A DNA stretch of 64,000 nt from CAWCKS01 sp963763485 (GTDB lineage: Bacteria; Pseudomonadota; Alphaproteobacteria; Rhizobiales; Xanthobacteraceae): the NCBI GenBank assembly GCA_963763485.1, contig CAVXOW010000006.1:744001-808000 (forward strand). The letters run 5' to 3'. The notes beneath the pieces were generated by a model. The model was not told where the DNA came from and searched no databases. It saw nothing but the letters and a program-made list of their open reading frames with translations. A program made the position numbers and the translations under genes. Positions within the stretch are counted from its first letter, which is position 1, and each line of letters opens with the position of its first letter. Of the stretch, positions 52,986 through 61,051 are shown in pieces.

Positions 52986-53073
52986 TGTGACCCGGCTAGC
53001 TCGTCCTCCCCCCCAAGCGCCGGATCGCAGGGGCTGGCTTTTCCCCGAGGGCCAGCCCCACCCCGTTCTTTTT
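52986..53073 (+). ncRNA. Two-hairpin structured element with T-tract (copy 2)
   Basis: Shares with the 45171-45248 element the leader TGTGACCCGG (52986-52995), the linker CCGGATCGCA and the second hairpin GGGGCTGGC (53030-53038) with GCCAGCCCC (53051-53059), followed by CTTTTT. Hairpin 1 pairs CCGGC (52992-52996) with GCCGG (53019-53023) around a C-rich loop containing TCCTCCCCCCC. Arms differ from copy 1 but pairing is kept. Possible small RNA. Confidence 0.55.
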
Positions 53074-53212
53074 CGGATCATGAGCAAGCATCCGTTCCGC
53101 TCGGTAGGCTCCATAGGCTCGCCCGCGAAAATCAGGATTCCGGCGGATTGCGTTGTGGCTTCGCGCGTCCAGTCTCCCGGTCACGTTCATGACGATCGCG
53201 AAGGAGAGTCAG

Positions 53213-53698
53213 ATGCGCCGAATTCTCGTGCTCGGAATCGCGGGACTGCTGTCGATAGTTCCCCAAATCAAGGATGCAGCAGCGCGTGGCGGATTTGGTG
53301 GCGGCGGCTTCCACGGCGGCGGCTTTGGAGGCTTCCACGGCGGTGGCTTTGGAGGCTTTCATGGCGGCAGCTTTGGGGGTTTTCACGGTGGCTTCGCCCG
53401 CGCCGGCTTTGCACCTGGCGGCTTCGTGGGGGGGCGTCCCGGCTGGCACGGCGGCGGCATCCGCTGGGCCGGCGGATGGCATCCCGGCTGGGGATCGCGG
53501 CCCGGTTGGGGGTGGCATCGCGGGTTGCACCCTTGGTGGGCCTGGCGCCGTCCTGCCTGGCGCTGGGCGGCCGCCGGCGCTCTCGGCTTCACCGCCTACA
53601 ATGCGTTCGGCTACGATTGTCCGCTGACCCAGCGCGCGGTTTGGGACGGCTTCAGCTATCGCATCGTCTGGATTCGCTCCTGCAACTCCTATTGGTGA
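53213..53698 (+). CDS. Secreted Gly/His/Trp-rich low-complexity protein
   Basis: 161 residues from ATG 53213, with AAGGAGAG five bases upstream; an earlier GTG in frame is not needed. Signal peptide MRRILVLGIAGLLSIVPQIK then A-rich cleavage region. Residues ~25-65 are repeats of GGFHGGGFGG type; residues ~75-120 are Trp/Pro/Gly-rich (GWHPGWGSRPGWGWHRG). A hydrophobic stretch and two cysteines (YDCPL, RSCNSYW) end the protein. Similar His/Gly-rich exported proteins are common in rhizobia, perhaps metal-binding or envelope-associated; function unknown. Confidence 0.65.
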   Translation: MRRILVLGIAGLLSIVPQIKDAAARGGFGGGGFHGGGFGGFHGGGFGGFHGGSFGGFHGGFARAGFAPGGFVGGRPGWHGGGIRWAGGWHPGWGSRPGWGWHRGLHPWWAWRRPAWRWAAAGALGFTAYNAFGYDCPLTQRAVWDGFSYRIVWIRSCNSYW

Positions 53699-53907
53699 AA
53701 CGCCTGCCCGTCGCAGGCGATACGCGCTAGGCTGCAAACGACCCTCGCTGGCGGATCGTGCGTGATCCGCCAGGATTGAACGCGGGTTTTTGCCGATAGC
53801 CGCCGCGGGCGACCGCGTTCAATTCTTATTCTCGAAATTTGCAAATCGCGTGAACGCCTCAGGCGGCGCGACGATCGGATTGCGTCTGCAATCAGCGGGT
53901 TAATGTC

Positions 53908-54285
53908 ATGAACCCCTCCACCATCATCGCGGCTTTGGTCGCGCTCGTCGCAGTCACAAGCGTTGCTTCTGCCGGCGCAGCGCATGCCATCGAGTGCAAT
54001 GTCAAAGGCAACCGGACCGTGTTCGGCGTGTCCATGAAGGCCGGTTTCAGTATCAAGTCCGGGGGCGCCTGCACCTCTGGCTATACGTCGGGAGGGATAG
54101 TGCAAGACGCCAAGGTCACGCGGCAACCACAACACGGCAGCGTCAGGTTGCTCAACAATTCCTCCTTCGAATACCGATCGCAACCGGGTTACGCGGGCTC
54201 GGACGCCTTCGTCATCGAAGCGAGCGGACGCGACACGCGCGGCACCGGCACCTTGGTTGTGACCTACAACGTGAACGTCAGGTAG
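53908..54285 (+). CDS. Secreted Ig-like beta-sandwich domain protein
   Basis: 125 residues. Signal peptide MNPSTIIAALVALVAVTSVA with cleavage after AHA. Two cysteines (IECNVKG, GGACTSG). The C-terminal part VTRQPQHGSVRLLNNSSFEY, YAGSDAFVIEASGRDTRGTG resembles the Big_9/cadherin-like repeat (QP-HG-V ... Y-P--GY-G-D-F), normally found in large adhesins, here as a single exported domain. It lies 56 bases upstream of the decarboxylase gene in the same direction. Confidence 0.6.
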   Translation: MNPSTIIAALVALVAVTSVASAGAAHAIECNVKGNRTVFGVSMKAGFSIKSGGACTSGYTSGGIVQDAKVTRQPQHGSVRLLNNSSFEYRSQPGYAGSDAFVIEASGRDTRGTGTLVVTYNVNVR

Positions 54286-54340
54286 GCGCCGCGCCCTTCC
54301 CGTATTCGTACACGACAGCAAACGTTCTCAGGAGCGCAAG

Positions 54341-57076
54341 ATGCCTGATCCAGCCAGCCACCCGACAGCCCGCATCGATCGCTTCTTCGCCGGCCCCGGC
54401 GCACGCTGTGATCAGTGGCGCGATCTGGTCGAACTGGCGGAAGCCTGGTGCAAGGACGCTCGCGAGCGGGCGAGCTTCGATGCGGCACTTGCCGACATGA
54501 TGGCGACGGAGCAATTTCATGCCTATCCCGGTCATCACCTGATCACCGCGCTACAAGACCATGCCGCGGCAAACGATCCGCGCGCAACCGCGGCGCTGGC
54601 CCGGCGCATCACGCGCGCGCTGTTGACGCGATCGTTCCGTCAGAGCGCCGGCGACTGGGAGACCGACGAGGACAGCCAGAACGCTGTTGCAGAGATATTG
54701 CCGCCGATGAACGGCCGCGGCGAAACGCATCGGCCATATTTCGAGGTCCTGATCGTGACCGGAGCGCCGGCTGCGCGCTGGCCGACGCTCGCCGCCGAGT
54801 GGCGCCGCTTGCGCCGTCCGCTCGATGCGTTCGTCTACGAACCGGTGCTGGTCGGCAGTTTCGAGGACGCGCTCTGCGCAACGATGCTCAACACCGATCT
54901 CGCGGCCGTCATCATTCACGAAGGCTTTGCCTTCCGCTCGCGATATGACGTTCCGATTCTTCGCACCCTGACCCAGGAGCTGAACCCCTATGCCGACACT
55001 CAGGGGTCCGCGCTGGCCCTGGCGCAACTGCTCAAGCGCGTTCGTCCCGAGCTCGACCTCTACCTGCTCAGCAATGGACACGTCGAGGATATCGCCGGCA
55101 GTCCCCAGTCGGATTCGCTGCGCCGGGTGTTCTATGGCGTGGAGGAACTGCTGGAGTTGCACCTCGCAATCATCGAGGGCGTCGAGGATCGTTACGACAC
55201 GCCGTTCTTCGATAACCTGAAGAAATACGCGCAGCGGCCGATCGGAACGTTCCATGCCCTACCGATCGCGCGCGGCAAGTCGATCTTCAAGTCCGACTGG
55301 ATCCGCGACATGGGCGAGTTCTACGGGCCGACCTTGTTCCTGGCGGAAAGCAGTGCCACGACCGGAGGGCTGGACAGCCTGCTCGAGCCGACCGGCAATA
55401 TCAAACGGGCTCAGGACAAGGCGGCGCGCGCGTTCGGCGCCGACCATGTCTTCTTCGTCACCAACGGCACGTCGACATCGAACAAGATGGCGATCCAGGC
55501 CCTGCTGGGGCCCGGCGATATCGCAATCGTCGATCGCAACTGCCACAAATCCCATCACTACGGCATGGTGCTGGCCGGAGCACATCCGCTCTACGTCGAA
55601 GCCTTTCCAATGACGGAATATTCGATGTACGGCGCCGTTCCGCTGCGCACGATCAAGAAGGCGTTGCTCGACCTCAAGGCCGACGGCAGGATCGACCGCG
55701 CCAAGATGATCGATCTGACCAACTGCACGTTCGACGGTCACATCTACAATACGCGACGCGTGATGGAAGAGTGCCTGGCGATCAAGCCGGACCTGATCTT
55801 CCTGTGGGACGAAGCCTGGTTCGGGTTCGCGCGCTTCTCGCCGTTTCTCCGGCCGCGCACCGCGATGGGCGCTGCATCCGTCATCGAGGCCTGGATGAAA
55901 GATCCACGCGCCGTCGCTGATTACGAAAAGCAGAAGGCAGAACTCGGCGCGAATCCATCCGACGAGACCCTGCTGAAAACCCGGCTCATTCCCGATCCGC
56001 GCAAGGTGCAACTGCGGGTCTATCAGACCAACTCCACCCACAAATCGATGTCGGCCTTGCGCCAGGGCTCGATGCTGTTCGTCAAAGATGTGCTGTTCCA
56101 CACCGTCGAAGCGCAGTTCCGCGAAGCTGTCTTCACGCACGCCTCGACCAGCCCGAACCAGCAGCTGATCGCCAGCCTCGACGTTGCACGGCGCCAAATG
56201 GAGCTCGAGGGCTACGGCCTCGTCCACAATGCGATCGAGATTGCGTTGCGAATACGTCAGGCCGTCGCGGAGCACCCGCTGATCTCGAAGTATTTCCATA
56301 TCCTCGGCGCCGACAAGATGGTGCCAGCACCGTACCGCGAGAGCGGCTTCGGCGACTATCTGGATGCCGGCGCCGACTGGGCCCGTGCACGCCGCAGCTT
56401 CCTCGAGGACGAATTTTGCCTCGATCCCACCCGCATGACTCTCGTGTGCGGCACGGCCGGATTCGACGGCACCCAGTTCAAGGGGCTGCTTGCAAACAAG
56501 TACAACATTCAGGTCAACAAGACCTCGCGGAATTCCGTGTTGCTGCAGTCGAACATCAACAACACGCGGAGCGACGTCGCGCACCTGATCCGCGTCCTGG
56601 TAGAAATCAGCGCCGAGATCGACCAGCGTATCGTCAGCGGCTCCGCCAACGTGCGCAAGGGGTTCGACGAAAGTGTCAAGAGACTGATGACGGACGTCCC
56701 GGACCTGCCGAATTTTTCGCATTTCCACGATGCGTTTCGCCAGGGAGCCGGCCGACGGACCAATGAAGGTGATATTCGCAGCGGCTTCTATGCCGCGTAC
56801 AATCCGAGCGGCTGCGAATACATCCGCCTGTTCGATCCGGAGATCGACCGCCGCCTGAAGACGGGACCCGAGCTGGTGTCCGCCAGCTTCGTGATTCCAT
56901 ACCCACCCGGCTTTCCGATCATGGTGCCGGGCCAGGTGATCACGACCGAAACAATCGAGTTCATGCGCAAGCTCGATGTGAAGGAAATCCATGGCTACAA
57001 CGCGGCCGACGGCCTGAAGCTCGTCCGGGCCGACGCACTGACCGCGAGCTCGGCAACGCCGAAGCAGGCCGCGTAG
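54341..57076 (+). CDS. Orn/Lys/Arg decarboxylase (class III, fold-type I PLP)
   Basis: 911 residues, intact. An N-terminal region of about 310 residues contains a receiver-like wing, followed by the PLP domain: GPTLFLAESSATTGGLDSLL, FFVTNGTSTSNKMAIQALLG, DRNCHKSHHYGMVLAGAHPL, NCTFDGHIYN, FLWDEAWFGFARF, and the PLP Lys568 in NSTHKSMSALRQGSM. The C-terminal domain ends PPGFPIMVPGQVITTETIEF. It decarboxylates arginine, lysine or ornithine to the polyamine/diamine with uptake of one proton, as in acid-resistance systems. No cognate antiporter is adjacent. Which amino acid is used cannot be fixed from sequence by eye. Confidence 0.92.
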   Translation: MPDPASHPTARIDRFFAGPGARCDQWRDLVELAEAWCKDARERASFDAALADMMATEQFHAYPGHHLITALQDHAAANDPRATAALARRITRALLTRSFRQSAGDWETDEDSQNAVAEILPPMNGRGETHRPYFEVLIVTGAPAARWPTLAAEWRRLRRPLDAFVYEPVLVGSFEDALCATMLNTDLAAVIIHEGFAFRSRYDVPILRTLTQELNPYADTQGSALALAQLLKRVRPELDLYLLSNGHVEDIAGSPQSDSLRRVFYGVEELLELHLAIIEGVEDRYDTPFFDNLKKYAQRPIGTFHALPIARGKSIFKSDWIRDMGEFYGPTLFLAESSATTGGLDSLLEPTGNIKRAQDKAARAFGADHVFFVTNGTSTSNKMAIQALLGPGDIAIVDRNCHKSHHYGMVLAGAHPLYVEAFPMTEYSMYGAVPLRTIKKALLDLKADGRIDRAKMIDLTNCTFDGHIYNTRRVMEECLAIKPDLIFLWDEAWFGFARFSPFLRPRTAMGAASVIEAWMKDPRAVADYEKQKAELGANPSDETLLKTRLIPDPRKVQLRVYQTNSTHKSMSALRQGSMLFVKDVLFHTVEAQFREAVFTHASTSPNQQLIASLDVARRQMELEGYGLVHNAIEIALRIRQAVAEHPLISKYFHILGADKMVPAPYRESGFGDYLDAGADWARARRSFLEDEFCLDPTRMTLVCGTAGFDGTQFKGLLANKYNIQVNKTSRNSVLLQSNINNTRSDVAHLIRVLVEISAEIDQRIVSGSANVRKGFDESVKRLMTDVPDLPNFSHFHDAFRQGAGRRTNEGDIRSGFYAAYNPSGCEYIRLFDPEIDRRLKTGPELVSASFVIPYPPGFPIMVPGQVITTETIEFMRKLDVKEIHGYNAADGLKLVRADALTASSATPKQAA

Positions 57077-57190
57077 CTGGCAAAACCCTGAGCCGGTTTC
57101 GGGAGAACCCCTGATACCTGCTCCTGCTTCGTTCACTAGCTTGCATTCGCTGGGTGCGAGCCCGCAAACGCGGTAACGGAGTCCCCTGTG

Positions 57191-57661
57191 ATGAACTCTA
57201 TCAGCGTCGCCTCCGCATCGACGGAAAACCCGCTGCCTTCCGCGAAAGACTGCTTCCGCGAGGTGGTCCGCGCCGAAGCCGAAGAGGCGCGAAAGCAGGA
57301 CAAAGGTGAAGTCGAAAAGAAGAAGCTTTGGGAACAGTTCTCAAAGCCTTCAGGTGTCTCCGATGAGGACCGGTTGAAGCGCGCAGCCAGCATCATCAAG
57401 CGTGCCGTTCGCAACAAGCTGACGGAAGTCGAGATCGGCCGGTTCCCGAACCAGCTTTGCACCGATCGCGGCCGTACGATCATTCAAGGCGAACCGGGAT
57501 GGGAAGATACCTTGACCGGCCTGCCTAAGGAACTCCATCAATTCTGGCTGAAGCATCTGGCGCCGCTAGGCTACAAGATGCACGTGCGGATCGTGGACTG
57601 GCCGCACGGCATGCCTGGCGACGTCGGCATCGCTCTGAGCTGGAAGCAGGAGCAGCAATAA
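57191..57661 (+). CDS. Hypothetical protein following the decarboxylase
   Basis: 156 residues from ATG 57191 (GTG 57188 is also possible). Cytosolic, no TM. The first third is a charged helix (VVRAEAEEARKQDKGEVEKK). The centre has RAASIIKRAVRNKLTEVEIG, then PNQLCTDRGRTIIQGEPGWE and a C-terminal beta part (GYKMHVRIVDWPHGMPGDVG). No family recognised. Its position 114 bases after the decarboxylase gene, same strand, suggests a linked role. Confidence 0.55.
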   Translation: MNSISVASASTENPLPSAKDCFREVVRAEAEEARKQDKGEVEKKKLWEQFSKPSGVSDEDRLKRAASIIKRAVRNKLTEVEIGRFPNQLCTDRGRTIIQGEPGWEDTLTGLPKELHQFWLKHLAPLGYKMHVRIVDWPHGMPGDVGIALSWKQEQQ

Positions 57662-57738
57662 GCCCACGGACCGCGCACGAACTCGGCTTGTCTGACGACG
57701 CGAAAAAACACGCGTTGACCGGAGTCTCGGGGTCACGC

Positions 57739-57948
57739 TCATCGATAGCCGTTCGCGTCGAAATTCAAGACGTGAGGTGCTGTTTCGGCCGGATGCATGC
57801 GATAGGCCTTGCCGCGCTGACGCATGACATCAAGGAACAGCACATCACGCCGGAGCGCGTCGGCGCAATAGCCGGCGATCGGGTCGAGGCCGCCAGGTTC
57901 AAAGCCTGTGCCTGTGGGACTGGCGACCTTCGAGACTTGCTGGATCAT
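57739..57948 (-). pseudogene. Truncated remnant resembling the N-terminal part of a DUF3141-family protein
   Basis: A 69-residue frame containing DALRRDVLFLDVMRQRGKAY then AETAPHVLNFD, which resembles the LFLD-LR-RG ... TAPHVL-F segment near the N-terminus of DUF3141 (alpha/beta-hydrolase-like) proteins. The several hundred residues that should follow are absent; the frame ends and the neighbouring gene runs in the other direction. Occupies the 336-base gap between two genes; nothing else is seen there. Confidence 0.4.
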
Positions 57949-57997
57949 CGGTGCTGTCCCTCAACGCTGACCTCTGCTTGCAGGTATCGGCGGACAC

Positions 57998-59512
57998 CTA
58001 TTGGACCATCCCGGGTGTTGCGCCGGTGGCGCGCCAGTGATCATAGGTCTGGAACGTGAGACCGAGACGGTCGTAACGGACGCGCAGATAGCCGTCTTGC
58101 CCGCGCAGGACAGCATCTGGCCGCACGCGTTCGACCTCCTGTGCCATCACGCCGACATAGGCCTTGTCACTGCCGTTGTAGGCGAAGCGGTAGAGCCCAA
58201 GTCCAGTGTCGAGATGGCCGAGCAGGACGATGTCATGCTTCAGCCTGATATCTGAACGCCGTCCGCCGCCGCCACCTCGACCGCCGCCGCCACCCATGCC
58301 GCCCATCCGCGCACCGCCGACGTTGGCGCTGGCAAAGCTGCCGCGCGCGCCGCCGCTGAAATTCCCGGGGCGACCACCTCCGCCGCGATTTGCAACATTG
58401 GCACCGCCGCGATTTCTTGCTGCTGCAGCATTCCTTGAACCGCCCTGCCTCGCACCACCGGCCCTTGCCGCATTCTTCCCGGCGCCACCAGCTCTAGCGG
58501 TTGCAGCGTTCTTCCCGGCACCTCCGCCCTTTCCTGCCTGTGCGCGATTTCCGGCCTGCCGGTTACCTGCGTTCGGACGATTTCCGGCCCCTGCCCGGTC
58601 GCCAAGGTTACCAGAACCACGGAGATTATCGCGTCCAGCCCCGATATTGGCGTTGCCGAATTTCTGCTGCACGTTGGCGTTGCCGTATCTCACGCCGCCG
58701 CGGTGCTGCGGATTGTGCTGCCAGTGCTCGACGCGGGCGCCGCGGTTGATGTTGATGTCATTGTTGCCCCAGTTGATATTGTTGCCCCAGTAGTTCCCGC
58801 GCCACCGTCCAAGCGCGTAGGCCGAACCGAAGGCAAGTCCGGTAGCAAGCACGCCCGCGCCGATATAGCTCGGCGCCGCCCAGTCATACGGATATGCCGG
58901 ATAGTCGGGATACGGCCAGTCACCATAGGCCACGGCCGAATTGTAGTACGGAACCGAGATGGTGTCGGCGGAGGCGGGCGCGATTGCGATCGTCTGCCGG
59001 CCCTGATCCTGACTGACCGTGACCGACTGCTGTTCGTTCGAGCTCAACGTCTTCTTGTCGTAGGCCCTGCCGCGCAACCGCTGGATCGCATCCATGACAT
59101 CGGGTTGCTGCGCGAGAACCGCGTCGCCAAGTTTCTGCGTCCAGTCGAGCTTGGAACTCATCATGTCGAGCACTGAAGGCGTCGCCACCAGCGCCTTCAC
59201 GCTGTCGTCCCAGCTCTGCTTCTCCGCCGCCGCCTGCAGCTCGTTGCCCTGCAGCTTCGGGCTGTTGTCCTTCATCCATCGATCGGCCTGCACGATCTCG
59301 AGCGGATAGGTCGCGGCCATCAGGATGTTTGTGATCAACGGGTCGGGATACAGCGCGATCGGTGCAAGTAGCGCATCGAGCTCGGGTGGCTTGAGCAAGA
59401 CTGCCTCCGCGGTTCCGGACGCCTGGGGCTGGTTCTGGCTCTGTGCCTGGGCGCTCAAAGGCATTATCAGAAGGAGCGCGAACATGAATTGTCCAATGGC
59501 CAGTCTCATCAT
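57998..59512 (-). CDS. Secreted DUF3300 protein with Gly/Asn/Ala-rich region and short S74-like C-terminal domain
   Basis: 504 residues from ATG 59512 (GGGAGG nine bases upstream). Signal peptide FMFALLLIMPLSAQA. DUF3300 occupies about 45-235: LKPPELDALLAPIALYPDPL, ILMAATYPLEIVQADRWMKD, WDDSVKALVATPSVLDMMSS. A long low-complexity region of Gly, Asn, Ala and Arg (about 265-415) follows. The last 85 residues begin SDIRLKHDIVLLG (Ser420, Lys425) and contain YVGVMAQEVERVRPDAVLRG, the pattern of the intramolecular chaperone/auto-protease S74 domain in a short form. Divergent from the potassium channel gene. Confidence 0.85.
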   Translation of the reverse strand: MMRLAIGQFMFALLLIMPLSAQAQSQNQPQASGTAEAVLLKPPELDALLAPIALYPDPLITNILMAATYPLEIVQADRWMKDNSPKLQGNELQAAAEKQSWDDSVKALVATPSVLDMMSSKLDWTQKLGDAVLAQQPDVMDAIQRLRGRAYDKKTLSSNEQQSVTVSQDQGRQTIAIAPASADTISVPYYNSAVAYGDWPYPDYPAYPYDWAAPSYIGAGVLATGLAFGSAYALGRWRGNYWGNNINWGNNDININRGARVEHWQHNPQHRGGVRYGNANVQQKFGNANIGAGRDNLRGSGNLGDRAGAGNRPNAGNRQAGNRAQAGKGGGAGKNAATARAGGAGKNAARAGGARQGGSRNAAAARNRGGANVANRGGGGRPGNFSGGARGSFASANVGGARMGGMGGGGGRGGGGGRRSDIRLKHDIVLLGHLDTGLGLYRFAYNGSDKAYVGVMAQEVERVRPDAVLRGQDGYLRVRYDRLGLTFQTYDHWRATGATPGMVQ

Positions 59513-59692
59513 CGCGCAATCCTCCCAATTCAATGCCGGACCAGGCGGCAACCGAGCATGAATTGATGCACCGGTTCGCAGCATCGGGACTATCCCGTGT
59601 TTTGGGCAGGGCTATTCCCGATTTGCTTGTGAGCGTTGCTGGAGTTTGCGTTGACGCATCAGTTCCAGCTCCCGTCGCGAGGTCAATTCTGC

Positions 59693-60118
59693 ATGCTGCG
59701 CCAATTGTTGTTCGGAGGCGCGATCAGCCTCGGAAACATCGCGATCCACTCACTGGCGATGGTCGTTGTCATCTCAGCGGCACGGACCGCTGCGGTCAAA
59801 CGTCAGGAGTTCCTCAAAACACGTCTCATTGCGGTGATGATTGCCGTCGTCTCGGTGTTGCTGTTGGCACATCTCGGCGAGATCGCAGTCTGGTCGTTCG
59901 CCTATGCTCTTCTGAACGTTGCCGCTGACGAAACAGATCAGCTGTACTTTGCCTTCGTGAACTTCACGACCCTCGGATATGGCGACGTCGTGCCGCTTCC
60001 CCGCTGGCGCCTGCTGGGCCCCATGACCGCGATGAATGGAGTGTTGTTGTTCGGCTGGTCGACGGCGGTCATGTTCGAGGTCTTGCGAATTACGATCCGC
60101 CTGCCACCGGGCGAATGA
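59693..60118 (+). CDS. Two-pore-domain-like small potassium channel (Ion_trans_2)
   Basis: 141 residues from ATG 59693 with GAGG upstream; a longer start at 59636 adds no recognisable sequence. Three hydrophobic segments (about 10-28, 44-66, 110-130), with a pore loop between the last two carrying the K+ selectivity filter FTTLGYGDVVP (TLGYGD 93-98). No cytoplasmic RCK or cyclic-nucleotide domain. Small proteins of this type are common in Bradyrhizobium-like genomes. Its 3' end overlaps the partial duplicate that follows (ATGA). Confidence 0.88.
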   Translation: MLRQLLFGGAISLGNIAIHSLAMVVVISAARTAAVKRQEFLKTRLIAVMIAVVSVLLLAHLGEIAVWSFAYALLNVAADETDQLYFAFVNFTTLGYGDVVPLPRWRLLGPMTAMNGVLLFGWSTAVMFEVLRITIRLPPGE

Positions 60119-60225
60119 CGTTGTTTGGCGGCGCGACCTGCCTCGGTGACATTGCCATCTACAGGCGGGCGATAGTGTTCGTCATCTCAGCGGCACGAAC
60201 AACCCCTGCAAAACGCGAAGGTCGC
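60115..60225 (+). pseudogene. Partial tandem duplicate of the potassium channel N-terminus
   Basis: The frame starting at 60115 reads TLFGGATCLGDIAIYRRAIV then FVISAARTTPAKRE. It aligns without gaps to the first 37 residues of the channel just upstream (LLFGGAISLGNIAIHSLAMV, VVISAARTAAVKRQ), 21 of 33 residues identical by eye. After that the similarity stops; the second TM and the pore are missing. A remnant of a duplicated channel gene. Confidence 0.7.
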
Positions 60226-60463
60226 CATTGCTTGCAAAGCCAGGCAAGCCGCGAAACTCCGCAATCAGCAATAACCATGATGTTCTTGGGCCAATCCTTA
60301 CAGGGTTTTCCCGGTGCGCCATCGGGACTCCGACCGATAGGTGCAGTGTTCCTCATCGACAACAGTCCGAGGAATTCGACGGGTCAGCCGACGAAGCTGG
60401 GTGGCTGTCTCCGAAACATTCCTGACGCAACCTGCGGACACGCCGGCGAAGCAGAGCTCATTC

Positions 60464-61000
60464 ATGAAAGTCGCAAGACAGGCTGTGCTGTCCTTCGCCG
60501 CCGTAACGGGCCTGCTCATGGCCACGGAGGCATCTCGTGCGTTGCCCGCCAGGCCAAACATCATCACCAACACGGGGAACATCATGAGCGACATCGTCAA
60601 GGTGGCTGCAAAGAAGAAGTCCTCCCAGAGCTCTAACCGCCGTCCGTCCAGCACCAGCGCTTACTCGTCCTATGGCTATTACCAGCCCAACCCGCCTCCG
60701 CCTGGGGGATGGAGCCGCCCGACTGGCGGCGGCGTGTCGCTACCGCCGCCGTCGCTGATGGCATCCGACAGCCGCTTGAAGGAGGCCGTCGTGCCGCTCA
60801 AGCAGCTCGCGAACGGGATCGAGCTCTATCGTTTCCGCTACAAGGGCGACACTGAGGTCTATGTCGGCGTGATCGCCCAGCAGGTCGCTCGCCTCGTGCC
60901 CGATGCGGTCGTGCGCGGCGACGACGGCTACTTGCGTGTCGACTATGATCGCCTGGGTTTGAAATTCATGACCTGGCTGGAGTGGAGATCACTGCACTAG
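60464..61000 (+). CDS. Secreted Pro/Ser-rich protein with short S74-like C-terminal domain
   Basis: 178 residues from ATG 60464. Signal peptide VLSFAAVTGLLMATEASRA. A basic, Ser/Tyr/Pro-rich middle (KKKSSQSSNRRPSS, YYQPNPPPPGGWSRP) leads to a C-terminal domain starting SDSRLKEAVVPLK (Ser101, Lys106) with YVGVIAQQVARLVPDAVVRG and GYLRVDYDRLGLKF. This domain is plainly homologous to the C-terminus of the divergent DUF3300 protein at 57998-59512. Both keep the Ser and Lys of the S74 self-cleavage motif SDxRxK. Confidence 0.75.
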   Translation: MKVARQAVLSFAAVTGLLMATEASRALPARPNIITNTGNIMSDIVKVAAKKKSSQSSNRRPSSTSAYSSYGYYQPNPPPPGGWSRPTGGGVSLPPPSLMASDSRLKEAVVPLKQLANGIELYRFRYKGDTEVYVGVIAQQVARLVPDAVVRGDDGYLRVDYDRLGLKFMTWLEWRSLH

Positions 61001-61051
61001 CGGCGCCAGCCCAATGGCACAATGGTCGTCGGCGTCGGACGCCCGCGGGTC

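Noticed and set aside
55259..57136. A 625-codon frame antisense to the Orn/Lys/Arg decarboxylase
   Set aside because: The sense gene has all PLP-enzyme motifs; the antisense product has no recognisable domain and no ribosome site.
57998..61000. S74-like domains as evidence for a prophage
   Set aside because: No tail, capsid, integrase, lysis or attachment sites nearby; both carriers have Sec signal peptides and a DUF3300 domain, which points to host envelope proteins.
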